In this document: piece by piece, positions 33,809 to 41,636 of the stretch
Layout of the letters: the number at the start of each line of letters is the position of its first letter
Position numbering within the stretch: the stretch's first letter is position 1
NCBI GenBank assembly: GCA_017432825.1
Contig: JAFRIJ010000006.1
Span: 1 to 47,479 of the forward strand
Length of the DNA stretch: 47,479 bases
Origin: Bacilli bacterium
GTDB lineage: Bacteria; Bacillota_I; Bacilli_A; RF39; UBA660
Direction of reading: 5' to 3'
Notes under the pieces: generated by a model
Told to the model about the DNA's origin: nothing
What the model saw: only the letters and a program-made list of their open reading frames with translations
Databases searched by the model: none
Made by a program: the position numbers and the translations under genes

Positions 33809-34940
33809 TTTAAGTAGAAAAATATCAAGAATACTAATATTGATAATAATATTAATATTAGTATTTATAACGTATAGTTTCATTAAAACAAAATATTATA
33901 AAAAGGGATATACTTCTATCTTTGGTTATGCATATTTTATAGTTGATAGTGGCAGTATGTCGCCAAAGATTAAAAAAAATGATTTAATAATAGTAAAAGA
34001 AAAAAGTAAATATAAAGAAAAAGATATAATTACATATAAAGAAAATAATAATTATATTACACACAGAATAACTAGAATAGATGATAATAGATTAGTAACA
34101 AAAGGAGACGCTAATAATAATCTAGATCAAGTAGTATATAAAAAAGATGTAATAGGGAAATTAGCATTAATAATTCCAAGCGGAGGATTAATAAAAAAAA
34201 TATTTGTGTTACCAAAAGTACTAATTATATTACTAATGACATTATTAATAATAAGCATAACCATTTCGTACAAAACTAAAAATGTTAGATCTAAAGTAAA
34301 AAAACCTATTAAAGGATTAAATCCTAATATATACATAAAAAAAGATATAACAAAAAATATAGATAAAAAAAGATTCAAAGGAATGCTTAAGGTAGATTTA
34401 TTAGTTATAATATTATTATTACTAATAAGTAGTATTCCAATTACATTATCTAGGTATGATTCATTAGCCATAGGTAAAACTAGCACAAATATTGCTTTTT
34501 ACTTATTAAAGCCAGATTATGTAACAAACAACATAAAATTAACAACACTAACACCAAGCGATACACCATATGTATATACATTTTCAATAAGCAATTATGA
34601 TGCTGTATCAACAAGTGAAGTTGATTTAGAGTATACATTAAAAATAGTAACTACAACAAATCTACCACTAACATATAAATTGTATAAAAATGAAGATTAT
34701 ACATCTAATTCATCAACTAACTTAGTAACAAATAATAATACAACAATAGAACAAGATGATGATGGGACATATTTCAAATATATAACATTAAATAAAGAAG
34801 AAATGTATTATACGACACCGCAAAAAAACAACTACACACTTTTAATATACTATACAAGAGAAAGTGCAAATGCTAAATATCAAAACACGATAGAAAGCAT
34901 AAGGATAATAATTGATTCAAATCAAATAGTGGATACATAA
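33777..34940 (+). CDS. SipW-type peptidase fused to a TasA-like substrate domain
   Basis: A 387-residue fusion. The N-terminal half is an S26B signal peptidase: a membrane helix (about residues 15-36), catalytic Ser in VDSGSMSPKIKKNDLI (near residue 60), His in YITHRIT (near residue 96), then TKGDANNNLD and a helix around 140-165. After a basic linker comes a second signal-like helix (about 206-224) that ends ITLSRYDSLAIG. This is followed by an extracellular beta domain of about 160 residues resembling the other matrix proteins (LEYTLKI, LLIYYTRESANAKYQNT). So enzyme and substrate are in one chain. The start lies inside the previous gene with a weak ribosome site. Confidence 0.85.
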   Translation: MKKKITKNQDSLSRKISRILILIIILILVFITYSFIKTKYYKKGYTSIFGYAYFIVDSGSMSPKIKKNDLIIVKEKSKYKEKDIITYKENNNYITHRITRIDDNRLVTKGDANNNLDQVVYKKDVIGKLALIIPSGGLIKKIFVLPKVLIILLMTLLIISITISYKTKNVRSKVKKPIKGLNPNIYIKKDITKNIDKKRFKGMLKVDLLVIILLLLISSIPITLSRYDSLAIGKTSTNIAFYLLKPDYVTNNIKLTTLTPSDTPYVYTFSISNYDAVSTSEVDLEYTLKIVTTTNLPLTYKLYKNEDYTSNSSTNLVTNNNTTIEQDDDGTYFKYITLNKEEMYYTTPQKNNYTLLIYYTRESANAKYQNTIESIRIIIDSNQIVDT

Positions 34941-34956
34941 AAAAATTAAAAAAATA

Positions 34957-34985
34957 TTGCATTCTAAAAAATAATATGTTATATT
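34957..34985 (+). promoter_or_regulatory. Promoter for the large subunit gene at 35040
   Basis: TTGCAT (34957-34962), 17-base spacer, TATATT (34980-34985) with TATG extension. Confidence 0.65.
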
Positions 34986-35039
34986 ATATATATAGAGTAG
35001 AAGAGGGTTAGTTGATAAATAAAAATAAGGAGAGAAGTT

Positions 35040-36311
35040 ATGGACGAAAAAGAATTAAATAATGAAGCAGTTGTGGGAGAAAACGTTAGTGAGGTAAATA
35101 GTCAACAAACAGAGCAAGTTGAAAGAAACGTAATTCCACCAACTGAAACGCCTAAGGAAGAAAAGCCAAAAAACAAAAGAAGAATATTACTATTATTACT
35201 GCTACTAATTGCAACTGGATTTTTATTAACAACTACAACATATGCGTGGTTTACATCAAATAGAACAGTAACAGTAGGAGATATTGATGTAAATGTTGCT
35301 ACTAGTGGTGGTATTCAAATATCAGTAGATGGTGCTAACTGGAAATCATTAGTTTCAACAGCAGAATTAAACGCTGCAAATACAACATATGCTGCAGCTA
35401 CTAATCAAATACCAGCAACATCATCAGCATTACAGCCTGTATCTACAGCATTGACATCTTTAACAAAAGATACAACAACACTTGAAGATCCTGAAAATTC
35501 AGAATCTCCATTACTTGATAAAAGAAATGATAATGGGTATTTGTCAATGTGGCATGGAATTGTAGAATCAAATACTGGTGGACAATATATTTTAACAACT
35601 AATGATATAAGTAATGTAACACATACACAATCATCAGGATATTTTGTATGTTTTGATTTGTTCTTTAAAGTAGATGCTGAAACGGCAGCAGAAACAACTG
35701 GAACACAAAAACAAATATATTTAACAACTACATCAGATGTAATTGCAAATGGATCAGATTCAGGAATTAAAAATGCAGCTCGTGTTGCATTTATAAAAGA
35801 AGGAGCAGCAGAAAGTGGTACTGATTTAGCAACTATACAAGCATTAAAAACAACTACAGTAACGGATAATATAGTATTATGGGAACCAAACTACGATAAA
35901 CATACATCAAGTGGTGTAAATAATGCAGTGAATGTATATGGTGTAACTCCAAGTACAATAAGTACAGACACAACAGAAAGTGGGAAGAATGCAGCATTAC
36001 CTTACTCAGGAGTAATATCAAAAGTAACAGCAACTGATAACATTACTTTAGGAAGTGCAACAGCAGCACTACATTCAACACAATTTGCAGCAGTTCCTCC
36101 AACAGGAGTAACAATGTTTAGAACTAAAGAAGATTGGACAACAGCTGCTAGTGGAACATATGAGACAATATTTACTTTAGGAGCAAATCAAATAACAAAA
36201 ATGAAGATTTACTTCTGGGTTGAAGGACAAGACGTAGACTGTGAAAATAATGCATCAGGAGGAGCAATTACATTAAAATTACAATTTAGCTTAAATAGTC
36301 AAGCAGAATAA
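35040..36311 (+). CDS. Large TYAWF-type surface subunit, possible major subunit
   Basis: A 423-residue paralogue of the 21676 product. A Glu/Pro/Lys-rich cytosolic leader (residues 1-48) precedes the signal helix that ends TTTTYAWFTSNR. The mature part has GDIDVNVATSGGIQIS, WEPNYDKHTSSG with VYGVT, and the end FWVEGQDVDCEN. It is monocistronic with its own promoter, a strong AAGGAGAG site and a strong terminator. The sequence uses Ala and Thr codons more evenly than its neighbours, which may point to high expression. SipW processing is inferred. Confidence 0.86.
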   Translation: MDEKELNNEAVVGENVSEVNSQQTEQVERNVIPPTETPKEEKPKNKRRILLLLLLLIATGFLLTTTTYAWFTSNRTVTVGDIDVNVATSGGIQISVDGANWKSLVSTAELNAANTTYAAATNQIPATSSALQPVSTALTSLTKDTTTLEDPENSESPLLDKRNDNGYLSMWHGIVESNTGGQYILTTNDISNVTHTQSSGYFVCFDLFFKVDAETAAETTGTQKQIYLTTTSDVIANGSDSGIKNAARVAFIKEGAAESGTDLATIQALKTTTVTDNIVLWEPNYDKHTSSGVNNAVNVYGVTPSTISTDTTESGKNAALPYSGVISKVTATDNITLGSATAALHSTQFAAVPPTGVTMFRTKEDWTTAASGTYETIFTLGANQITKMKIYFWVEGQDVDCENNASGGAITLKLQFSLNSQAE

Positions 36312-36337
36312 AAGTGATTTGATTAAATCACTTTTTT
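36310..36337 (+). terminator. Terminator of the 35040 gene
   Basis: AAAAGTGATTT (36310-36320), GATT loop, AAATCACTTTT (36325-36335) and T-run. Confidence 0.9.
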
Positions 36338-36338
36338 A

Positions 36339-36367
36339 TTGTATAAAAATATATAATATGATAAAAT
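36339..36367 (+). promoter_or_regulatory. Promoter for the 36392 gene
   Basis: TTGTAT (36339-36344), 17-base spacer, TAAAAT (36362-36367) with TATG extension. Confidence 0.65.
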
Positions 36368-36391
36368 AAATACAAATGGAGGTAAAGTATA

Positions 36392-36685
36392 ATGAAAGAT
36401 AATAAAGTTGGATTAGCAAGCAATGAAACTAGATTGGATGAAATTGAATATATAAATAAATATAGTAATTATAGCAATGAACAAAAAATGGAATTATTTA
36501 ATATATTAGACCAATTTGAAAAAGTTTTAAAAAGAATAGAAGAAATAAATTTTGACAATGGATTAGCTTATGATAGCAAACAAAAATTATTACATGATTT
36601 AGATAAAATTTATACTAATTTAGAAATAAAATATAAAAACAAAAGAGCTGAATTTGATGGAGAAAAGAAAAAGATGACAAAATAA
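36392..36685 (+). CDS. Small helical protein of unknown function
   Basis: A 97-residue charged helical protein (MELFNILDQFEKVLKRIEEI) without signal or membrane segment. TGGAGG precedes the ATG. It is monocistronic with its own promoter and a terminator shared with the minus-strand YjcZ-type gene. No family recognised. Confidence 0.72.
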   Translation: MKDNKVGLASNETRLDEIEYINKYSNYSNEQKMELFNILDQFEKVLKRIEEINFDNGLAYDSKQKLLHDLDKIYTNLEIKYKNKRAEFDGEKKKMTK

Positions 36686-36700
36686 ATTGTCATCTTTTTT
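36669..36700. terminator. Bidirectional terminator after the 36392 gene
   Basis: AAAGATGACAA and TTGTCATCTTT flank a short A-rich loop that includes the TAA stop, followed by T residues. It serves both convergent genes. Confidence 0.85.
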
Positions 36701-36842
36701 ATCTACAATTACCATGGTTGTTGCCACAATTATTATTTCCCCAGAATAAAACGAAGAAAATAATTAAAACAATTATTATAATCCAAAGTCCTCCATTCAT
36801 ACCATCGTAACCATATCCATAAGATGGATATCCATAATACAT
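36699..36842 (-). CDS. Second YjcZ-type mini membrane protein
   Basis: 47 residues: MYYGYPSYGYGYDGMNGG, then a hydrophobic helix (LWIIIIVLIIFFVLFW), then an Asn/Gly/His/Cys tail with two Cys (NNNCGNNHGNC). GGAGTGA lies upstream of this ATG, so the longer frame from 36893 is not used. The YPSYGYGY core matches the gene at 4545. The family is spore- or membrane-associated in Bacilli, and the Cys/His tail could bind metal. Confidence 0.75.
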   Translation of the reverse strand: MYYGYPSYGYGYDGMNGGLWIIIIVLIIFFVLFWGNNNCGNNHGNCR

Positions 36843-36936
36843 AAGAGTCACTCCTTTCAATTTATTATATTTTGTATATAAAAATATAGACATAACTTAT
36901 ACCCAATAAATAAACTTAATTAATACTTCAATAATC

Positions 36937-36965
36937 TTGTAAAAGATATATTTTTGTGCTATATT
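36937..36965 (+). promoter_or_regulatory. Promoter for the VWA-XpaC-TelA operon
   Basis: TTGTAA (36937-36942), 17-base spacer, TATATT (36960-36965), preceded by TGTGC. Confidence 0.6.
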
Positions 36966-36988
36966 AATAATAAGTAAGAGGTGCTATA

Positions 36989-38599
36989 ATGAATAAAAAA
37001 AATAACAAATCAAATATCTTTTTATATGTAATTGCAGCAATATTAATAATAAGTTTTCTAAGAGATTGTAATTTTGAAAATAACATAAATATAGAAAATA
37101 TAATATATGATAATACATTTAAAATTATATCAACAACATCTACAAAAAGTATGGATGAAGAAATAATTTCCTATGGTAAAAAAAATAATATTAATATCGA
37201 AATAGAACATCATGGAGATTTGGAGATAGTAGATATATTAAACAATAATAGTAGAGAATATGATGCAGTATGGATATCTAATTCATTATGGTTATATATG
37301 TTAGATAATAGTTATTTAACTATAGATAGTAAATCAATAGTAATAGATCCAGTAGTATTTGGAATTACTAAAAATAAAGCTGAAGAGTTAGGATTTGTAA
37401 ATAAAGAAGTATATAACAAAGACATATTAAATGCAATAAAAGATAATAAATTAAAATATATAATGTCTTCTGTAACGAAAACAAATACAGGAGCAACAAG
37501 TTATCTAACATTTTTAAATAGTCTGGCAGGAAGTCCAGAAATATTAACAGAAAATATGCTAAAAGATGAAAAATTAATAAATGATTTAAAAAATTTATTT
37601 AAAGGTGTTGAAAGAGTATCCGGAGATGAAGAATACTTAAAAACAATATTTTTAAAAGGCAATTATAATGCAATGATAAATTATGAAAGCACTTTAATAA
37701 ATATAAATAAAGAATTAATAAAAAAGAAAAAAGAACCTTTATATTTAATATATCCTAAAGATGGAGTAGCAATAAACGATATGCCATTTGCTTATATAAA
37801 TAATGAAAAAACAGATGAATCAAATAAAGAAAAATTCTTACTAATTCAAAGTTTTTTAACAAGTAAAAATATGCAAAAGAAATTAGAAGAAAACGGTTTT
37901 AGATCGTGGTATGGCGGAATTAATGAAAAAGCAGATTCTGAAACATTTAATAAAGAATGGGGAATAGATACAACAAAATACTTAAAAGATATGAAATATC
38001 CAAGTAAAACAGTGATAACAAAATCATTTGATTTATTCATAGAAGCATTAAGAAAACCAACTCATGTAGTATTTTGTTTAGATGTATCAGGAAGTATGTA
38101 TGGTGAAGGTTTAAAAGAATTAAAAGACGCTATGAATTATATATTAGATAATGAAGAAGCAAGTAAAGATAGATTGCAATTTTCAGATAAAGATAAGATT
38201 ACAATAATAAGCTTTAATGAAAAATACAAAGTATATGATACAAAATATGGAACAGAAACTAACGAAGTAATAAAAAATATAAATGAACTAGATGCTGGTG
38301 GTGGAACAAATATATATGACTCTAGTAAAGAAGGCTTAAAAATATTAAAAAATGATAGTAATGATGAATATACCAAAACAGTAATACTAATGACAGATGG
38401 ATACTCAAATAGTGGTAATTATAATAATTTAAGAAAATATTACGAAACGAATAAATTAAATATTCCAATTTATAGTATAACATTTGGTTCATCTTCAGAA
38501 AGTCAATTAGAGATGTTAGCAGAACTATCTAATGGTAAAGTATTTAATGGTAAAAATGGATTAAAAGAAGCATTTACTGAAGTAAGGAGTTATAACTAA
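36989..38599 (+). CDS. Membrane-anchored solute-binding-like protein with VWA domain
   Basis: A 536-residue protein. One N-terminal membrane helix (about residues 10-25) is followed by a type 2 solute-binding-like region (about 45-350) with YDAVWISNS, the GATSYLTFLNSLAG segment and PLYLIYPKDGV. A VWA domain follows with a full MIDAS: DVSGSM (364-369), AGGGTN and TDGYSNSG (about 470). There is no ABC permease nearby, so it is not a transporter component. It heads an operon with an XpaC-like and a TelA-like gene; proteins of this type are linked to stress or metal responses. AGAGGTG precedes the ATG. Confidence 0.85.
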   Translation: MNKKNNKSNIFLYVIAAILIISFLRDCNFENNINIENIIYDNTFKIISTTSTKSMDEEIISYGKKNNINIEIEHHGDLEIVDILNNNSREYDAVWISNSLWLYMLDNSYLTIDSKSIVIDPVVFGITKNKAEELGFVNKEVYNKDILNAIKDNKLKYIMSSVTKTNTGATSYLTFLNSLAGSPEILTENMLKDEKLINDLKNLFKGVERVSGDEEYLKTIFLKGNYNAMINYESTLININKELIKKKKEPLYLIYPKDGVAINDMPFAYINNEKTDESNKEKFLLIQSFLTSKNMQKKLEENGFRSWYGGINEKADSETFNKEWGIDTTKYLKDMKYPSKTVITKSFDLFIEALRKPTHVVFCLDVSGSMYGEGLKELKDAMNYILDNEEASKDRLQFSDKDKITIISFNEKYKVYDTKYGTETNEVIKNINELDAGGGTNIYDSSKEGLKILKNDSNDEYTKTVILMTDGYSNSGNYNNLRKYYETNKLNIPIYSITFGSSSESQLEMLAELSNGKVFNGKNGLKEAFTEVRSYN

Positions 38600-38600
38600 G

Positions 38601-39233
38601 ATGAGAAATAAAGAAATAATATCTGCTCTTCTTGGTGGAACATTTTTTGCAATACCATATCTAGGATTATCGATTGCTATAGCGCCTTCTTTAGTAATTG
38701 GTTGCGCAGCATACGGAGCAAGCGAATTAGTATTATCTGGAATAAAAAATAAAGAATCATTAAAAGATACAAATATAAGTTTATATAATAAAATAAATAA
38801 AGCAAAAAAACAAAATAAAGAAATTTTTAATTTAATAAATAAAGTAGAATCAAAAGAAACAAAAGATAATTTAAGAGAAATACATAGTATAGTAAACAAA
38901 ATATTAGAAGTAGTAGAGAATAATCCAAATAAGGCAAATAAAATAGATAATTTTTTTGATTATTATTTACCAGTATTAATAAAAATAGTAAATCGGTATG
39001 ATGAAATAGAAGACAAGAAAATGAATTCATCTGAAAGCAAGATATTTATGAAAAAAGCAGATGAAATGATTGCAGAAACAAAAGATGCTTTTGAAATAAT
39101 TCTCTCTAATTTGTACAAAAAAGATATAGTAGATGCTGATGCAGAAATGAAAGTATATGAAATGATGCTAAAAGCCGATGGAATAGTAAAAGATAAATTA
39201 ATAATGAAAGGTGAAGATGTAAATGAAAAATAA
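38601..39233 (+). CDS. XpaC-like protein (5-bromo-4-chloroindolyl phosphate hydrolysis family)
   Basis: A 210-residue protein with a hydrophobic N terminus (about residues 9-45, two short helices) and a helical cytosolic part. LREIHSIVNKILEVVENNP and IDNFFDYYLPVLIKIVNRYD are the XpaC family hallmarks. In Bacillus, xpaC (yaaN operon) precedes a TelA-like gene; here the order XpaC, solute-binding-like protein, TelA is similar. The ATG is one base after the previous stop, with AAGGAG somewhat far upstream. Biochemical role unknown. Confidence 0.85.
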   Translation: MRNKEIISALLGGTFFAIPYLGLSIAIAPSLVIGCAAYGASELVLSGIKNKESLKDTNISLYNKINKAKKQNKEIFNLINKVESKETKDNLREIHSIVNKILEVVENNPNKANKIDNFFDYYLPVLIKIVNRYDEIEDKKMNSSESKIFMKKADEMIAETKDAFEIILSNLYKKDIVDADAEMKVYEMMLKADGIVKDKLIMKGEDVNEK

Positions 39234-40425
39234 AAAAACTATACTTGGATTATTAATATTTGCCTTCATAATAATAGCAATAATAGTAATTAAAAATATT
39301 AAAAAAGATGACACAAATATATTTACAACTAATCTAACAACAGTTTATGTAGCAACAGGTGGAGGAAAAGAAGATTTCTTAAAAGATAAAAGAGTAAATA
39401 AAATATTAAAATCAAAATATAAAATAAATCCAATATATGATACATGGAGTAATGGAAAGACAGTATTATGGCCATTGATAAGAGAAAAAGTTGGATTAGG
39501 TAATGTAAGTGCTATAGATAGAATAAATGCTGGAGAAGAAATAGATATAAATAGTAAAGGAATTACTAAATATGACGCTCTATTTACATCAGATCAAAGA
39601 TTTTATGATTACTATAAATTACAACCAAATAAAGAATTAAAAGAAGCAGATAGATATACAGTATTAGATGGAGGGCTAACACTAAATACACCAATTGTAA
39701 TATATAGTTGGAAAGGTGTAGTAGAAGCCCTAATAAAAGAAAATATAGTAACTGAAAAAGATGGAGTATACTATATTAGTGATATGAGTAAATTAATTAA
39801 TTACATACTAGATGGAAAAAAATGGTCTGATATTGGATTAAGTAATTTATATGGAACAATTAATATTGCTTCAACAGATCCAGTCTCATCTTCACCAGGA
39901 GCAACTTATTATGGTTTATTATTATCAATATTATCAAACGGACAAGTTACAGATGAAAACGTAAACGATAATTTGCCAAAATTAAAACAATTCTACATAA
40001 AGTCAGGTTATATGAATAACACACCAGCGGATTTATTTGAAAGGTATTTAAAAACCGGAATGGGTGGAGAACCTATGATAGTAGATTATGAAAAAAGTAT
40101 GATAGATTTTGCTAATTCGAGTCCAGAAGCATTTGAACAAGTAAAAGATGAAATAAGAGTATTATATCCAACTCCTACAATTTGGAATTCTCATTGCTTT
40201 GCAGTATTTACGGAAAAAGGAAATAAATTATATAAAGCCTTAGAAGATAAAGAAATAAGTCAAATAGCATGGGAAAAATATGGATTTAGAACAGGCGTAA
40301 CAGGTGGAAGTTATGATGTATCCAAAATAGGTATAGGAGTGCCACAAACTATTACTAGTACAGTAACTAGTTTAAAAATGGATACTTATAATAAATTAAT
40401 AGAATATTTAAAAAACAATCAATAA
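39223..40425 (+). CDS. Membrane-anchored solute-binding-like protein without permease
   Basis: A 400-residue protein. An N-terminal helix (about residues 6-24) without lipobox Cys tethers an extracellular solute-binding-like domain (TTVYVATGGGKEDFL, then DPVSSSPGATYYGLLLS, and MGGEPMIVDYEKSM). The PGATYYGLLLS segment parallels GATSYLTFLNS in the VWA protein, so the two are distant relatives. The start lies in the end of the xpaC-like gene (11-base overlap) with AAGGTGA. It may bind a ligand and signal to XpaC/TelA. Confidence 0.8.
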   Translation: MKNKKTILGLLIFAFIIIAIIVIKNIKKDDTNIFTTNLTTVYVATGGGKEDFLKDKRVNKILKSKYKINPIYDTWSNGKTVLWPLIREKVGLGNVSAIDRINAGEEIDINSKGITKYDALFTSDQRFYDYYKLQPNKELKEADRYTVLDGGLTLNTPIVIYSWKGVVEALIKENIVTEKDGVYYISDMSKLINYILDGKKWSDIGLSNLYGTINIASTDPVSSSPGATYYGLLLSILSNGQVTDENVNDNLPKLKQFYIKSGYMNNTPADLFERYLKTGMGGEPMIVDYEKSMIDFANSSPEAFEQVKDEIRVLYPTPTIWNSHCFAVFTEKGNKLYKALEDKEISQIAWEKYGFRTGVTGGSYDVSKIGIGVPQTITSTVTSLKMDTYNKLIEYLKNNQ

Positions 40426-40441
40426 TAAAGGAGAGATAAAT

Positions 40442-41587
40442 ATGATGGAATTAAAAGTTGAAAAACAAATGGATGAAAAAAAATTAGATAAGTTATCAGA
40501 GGAAAAAGAAGTAACTGAAGAAAAAATAGAAGAATCATTAAATTATGATTTGCTATCAAAAGAAGAAAAAGAAGCTATAGATGAATTCAATAATAAAATA
40601 GATATTAATGATACAACACAAGTATTACAATTTGGAGCAGCAGCTCAAGCAAAAATAAGTGAATTTTCTGATAGTATACTAGAAGATGTAAAAACAAAAA
40701 ATATAGGAGAAACAGGAGATTTATTATCAGATTTAGTAAGCCAAATAAAATCATTTGATAGAGATATATCAAATAGCGAGAAGAAAGGATTAATAGAAAA
40801 ACTATTCAATAATGCAAAAAAAGAATTAGATAAAATAATTGCCAAATATAGTAAAATAGAAAAAAATATTGATACAATTGAAAAAGGACTAGAAAAAGAT
40901 AAATTACAAATGCTAAAAGATATAACTATCTTTGATACAATGTATGAAAAAAATCTTGAATATTTTAAAGAAATATCTTTATATATAATAGCAGGTGAAA
41001 AGAAATTAGAAGAATTAAGGAACGTAACCTTAAAGGAATTAAAAGACAAAGCAGAAAAAACAGGAGAACAATTAGATATTCAAAAAGTACATGATATGGA
41101 AAATATGATAAATAGATTTGAAAAGAAAATATATGATTTAAAGACAACAAGAATTATTTCAATTCAAATGGCACCACAAATAAGATTACTACAAAACAAT
41201 GAAGCTGAATTAGTAGAAAAAATACAAAGTTCTATTACCAATACAATACCACTTTGGAAAAATCAAATGGTTTTAGCGTTAGGAATAAATAATGCAAAAC
41301 AAGCATTAAAAGGTCAACAAGCAGTATCTAAATTAACAAATGAAATGCTAGTAAAAAATAGTGAAACATTAAAACAAGGTTCAATTCAAATAGCAGAAGA
41401 AAGCGAGAAAGCTATTGTAAATATTGAGACGTTACAAAAAACTAACAAAGATCTAATTGAAACTTTAGACAAAGTAATAGAAATACATGAGAACGGTAGA
41501 GTAAAAAGACAAGAAGCAGAAAAAGTATTAGAAGAAATTGAAAAAGAATTAAAAGACAAAATGTTAGAAATAAAAGTAAAAAAATAA
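40442..41587 (+). CDS. TelA/YaaN-like toxic-anion resistance family protein
   Basis: A 381-residue cytosolic, almost wholly helical protein. The family core is visible: VLQFGAAAQAKISEFSDSIL, KIEKNIDTIEKGLEKDK-like coiled coil, ELKDKAEKTGEQLDIQ, and QMAPQIRLLQNNEAELVEKI followed by IPLWKNQMVLALG. Length is normal. TelA is linked to tellurite and cell-envelope stress, but the mechanism is unknown. AAGGAGAG precedes ATG 40442. It ends the operon, followed by a hairpin. Confidence 0.93.
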   Translation: MMELKVEKQMDEKKLDKLSEEKEVTEEKIEESLNYDLLSKEEKEAIDEFNNKIDINDTTQVLQFGAAAQAKISEFSDSILEDVKTKNIGETGDLLSDLVSQIKSFDRDISNSEKKGLIEKLFNNAKKELDKIIAKYSKIEKNIDTIEKGLEKDKLQMLKDITIFDTMYEKNLEYFKEISLYIIAGEKKLEELRNVTLKELKDKAEKTGEQLDIQKVHDMENMINRFEKKIYDLKTTRIISIQMAPQIRLLQNNEAELVEKIQSSITNTIPLWKNQMVLALGINNAKQALKGQQAVSKLTNEMLVKNSETLKQGSIQIAEESEKAIVNIETLQKTNKDLIETLDKVIEIHENGRVKRQEAEKVLEEIEKELKDKMLEIKVKK

Positions 41588-41618
41588 TAAATTTGTTCAG
41601 TTAAGCTGAACAAATTTA
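41588..41618 (+). terminator. Hairpin after telA-like gene
   Basis: TAAATTTGTTCAG (41588-41600) and CTGAACAAATTTA (41606-41618) form a perfect stem with a TTAAG loop. The T-run is part of the stem, so strength is uncertain. Confidence 0.65.
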
Positions 41619-41636
41619 TCATATAAGAGGTGAATT

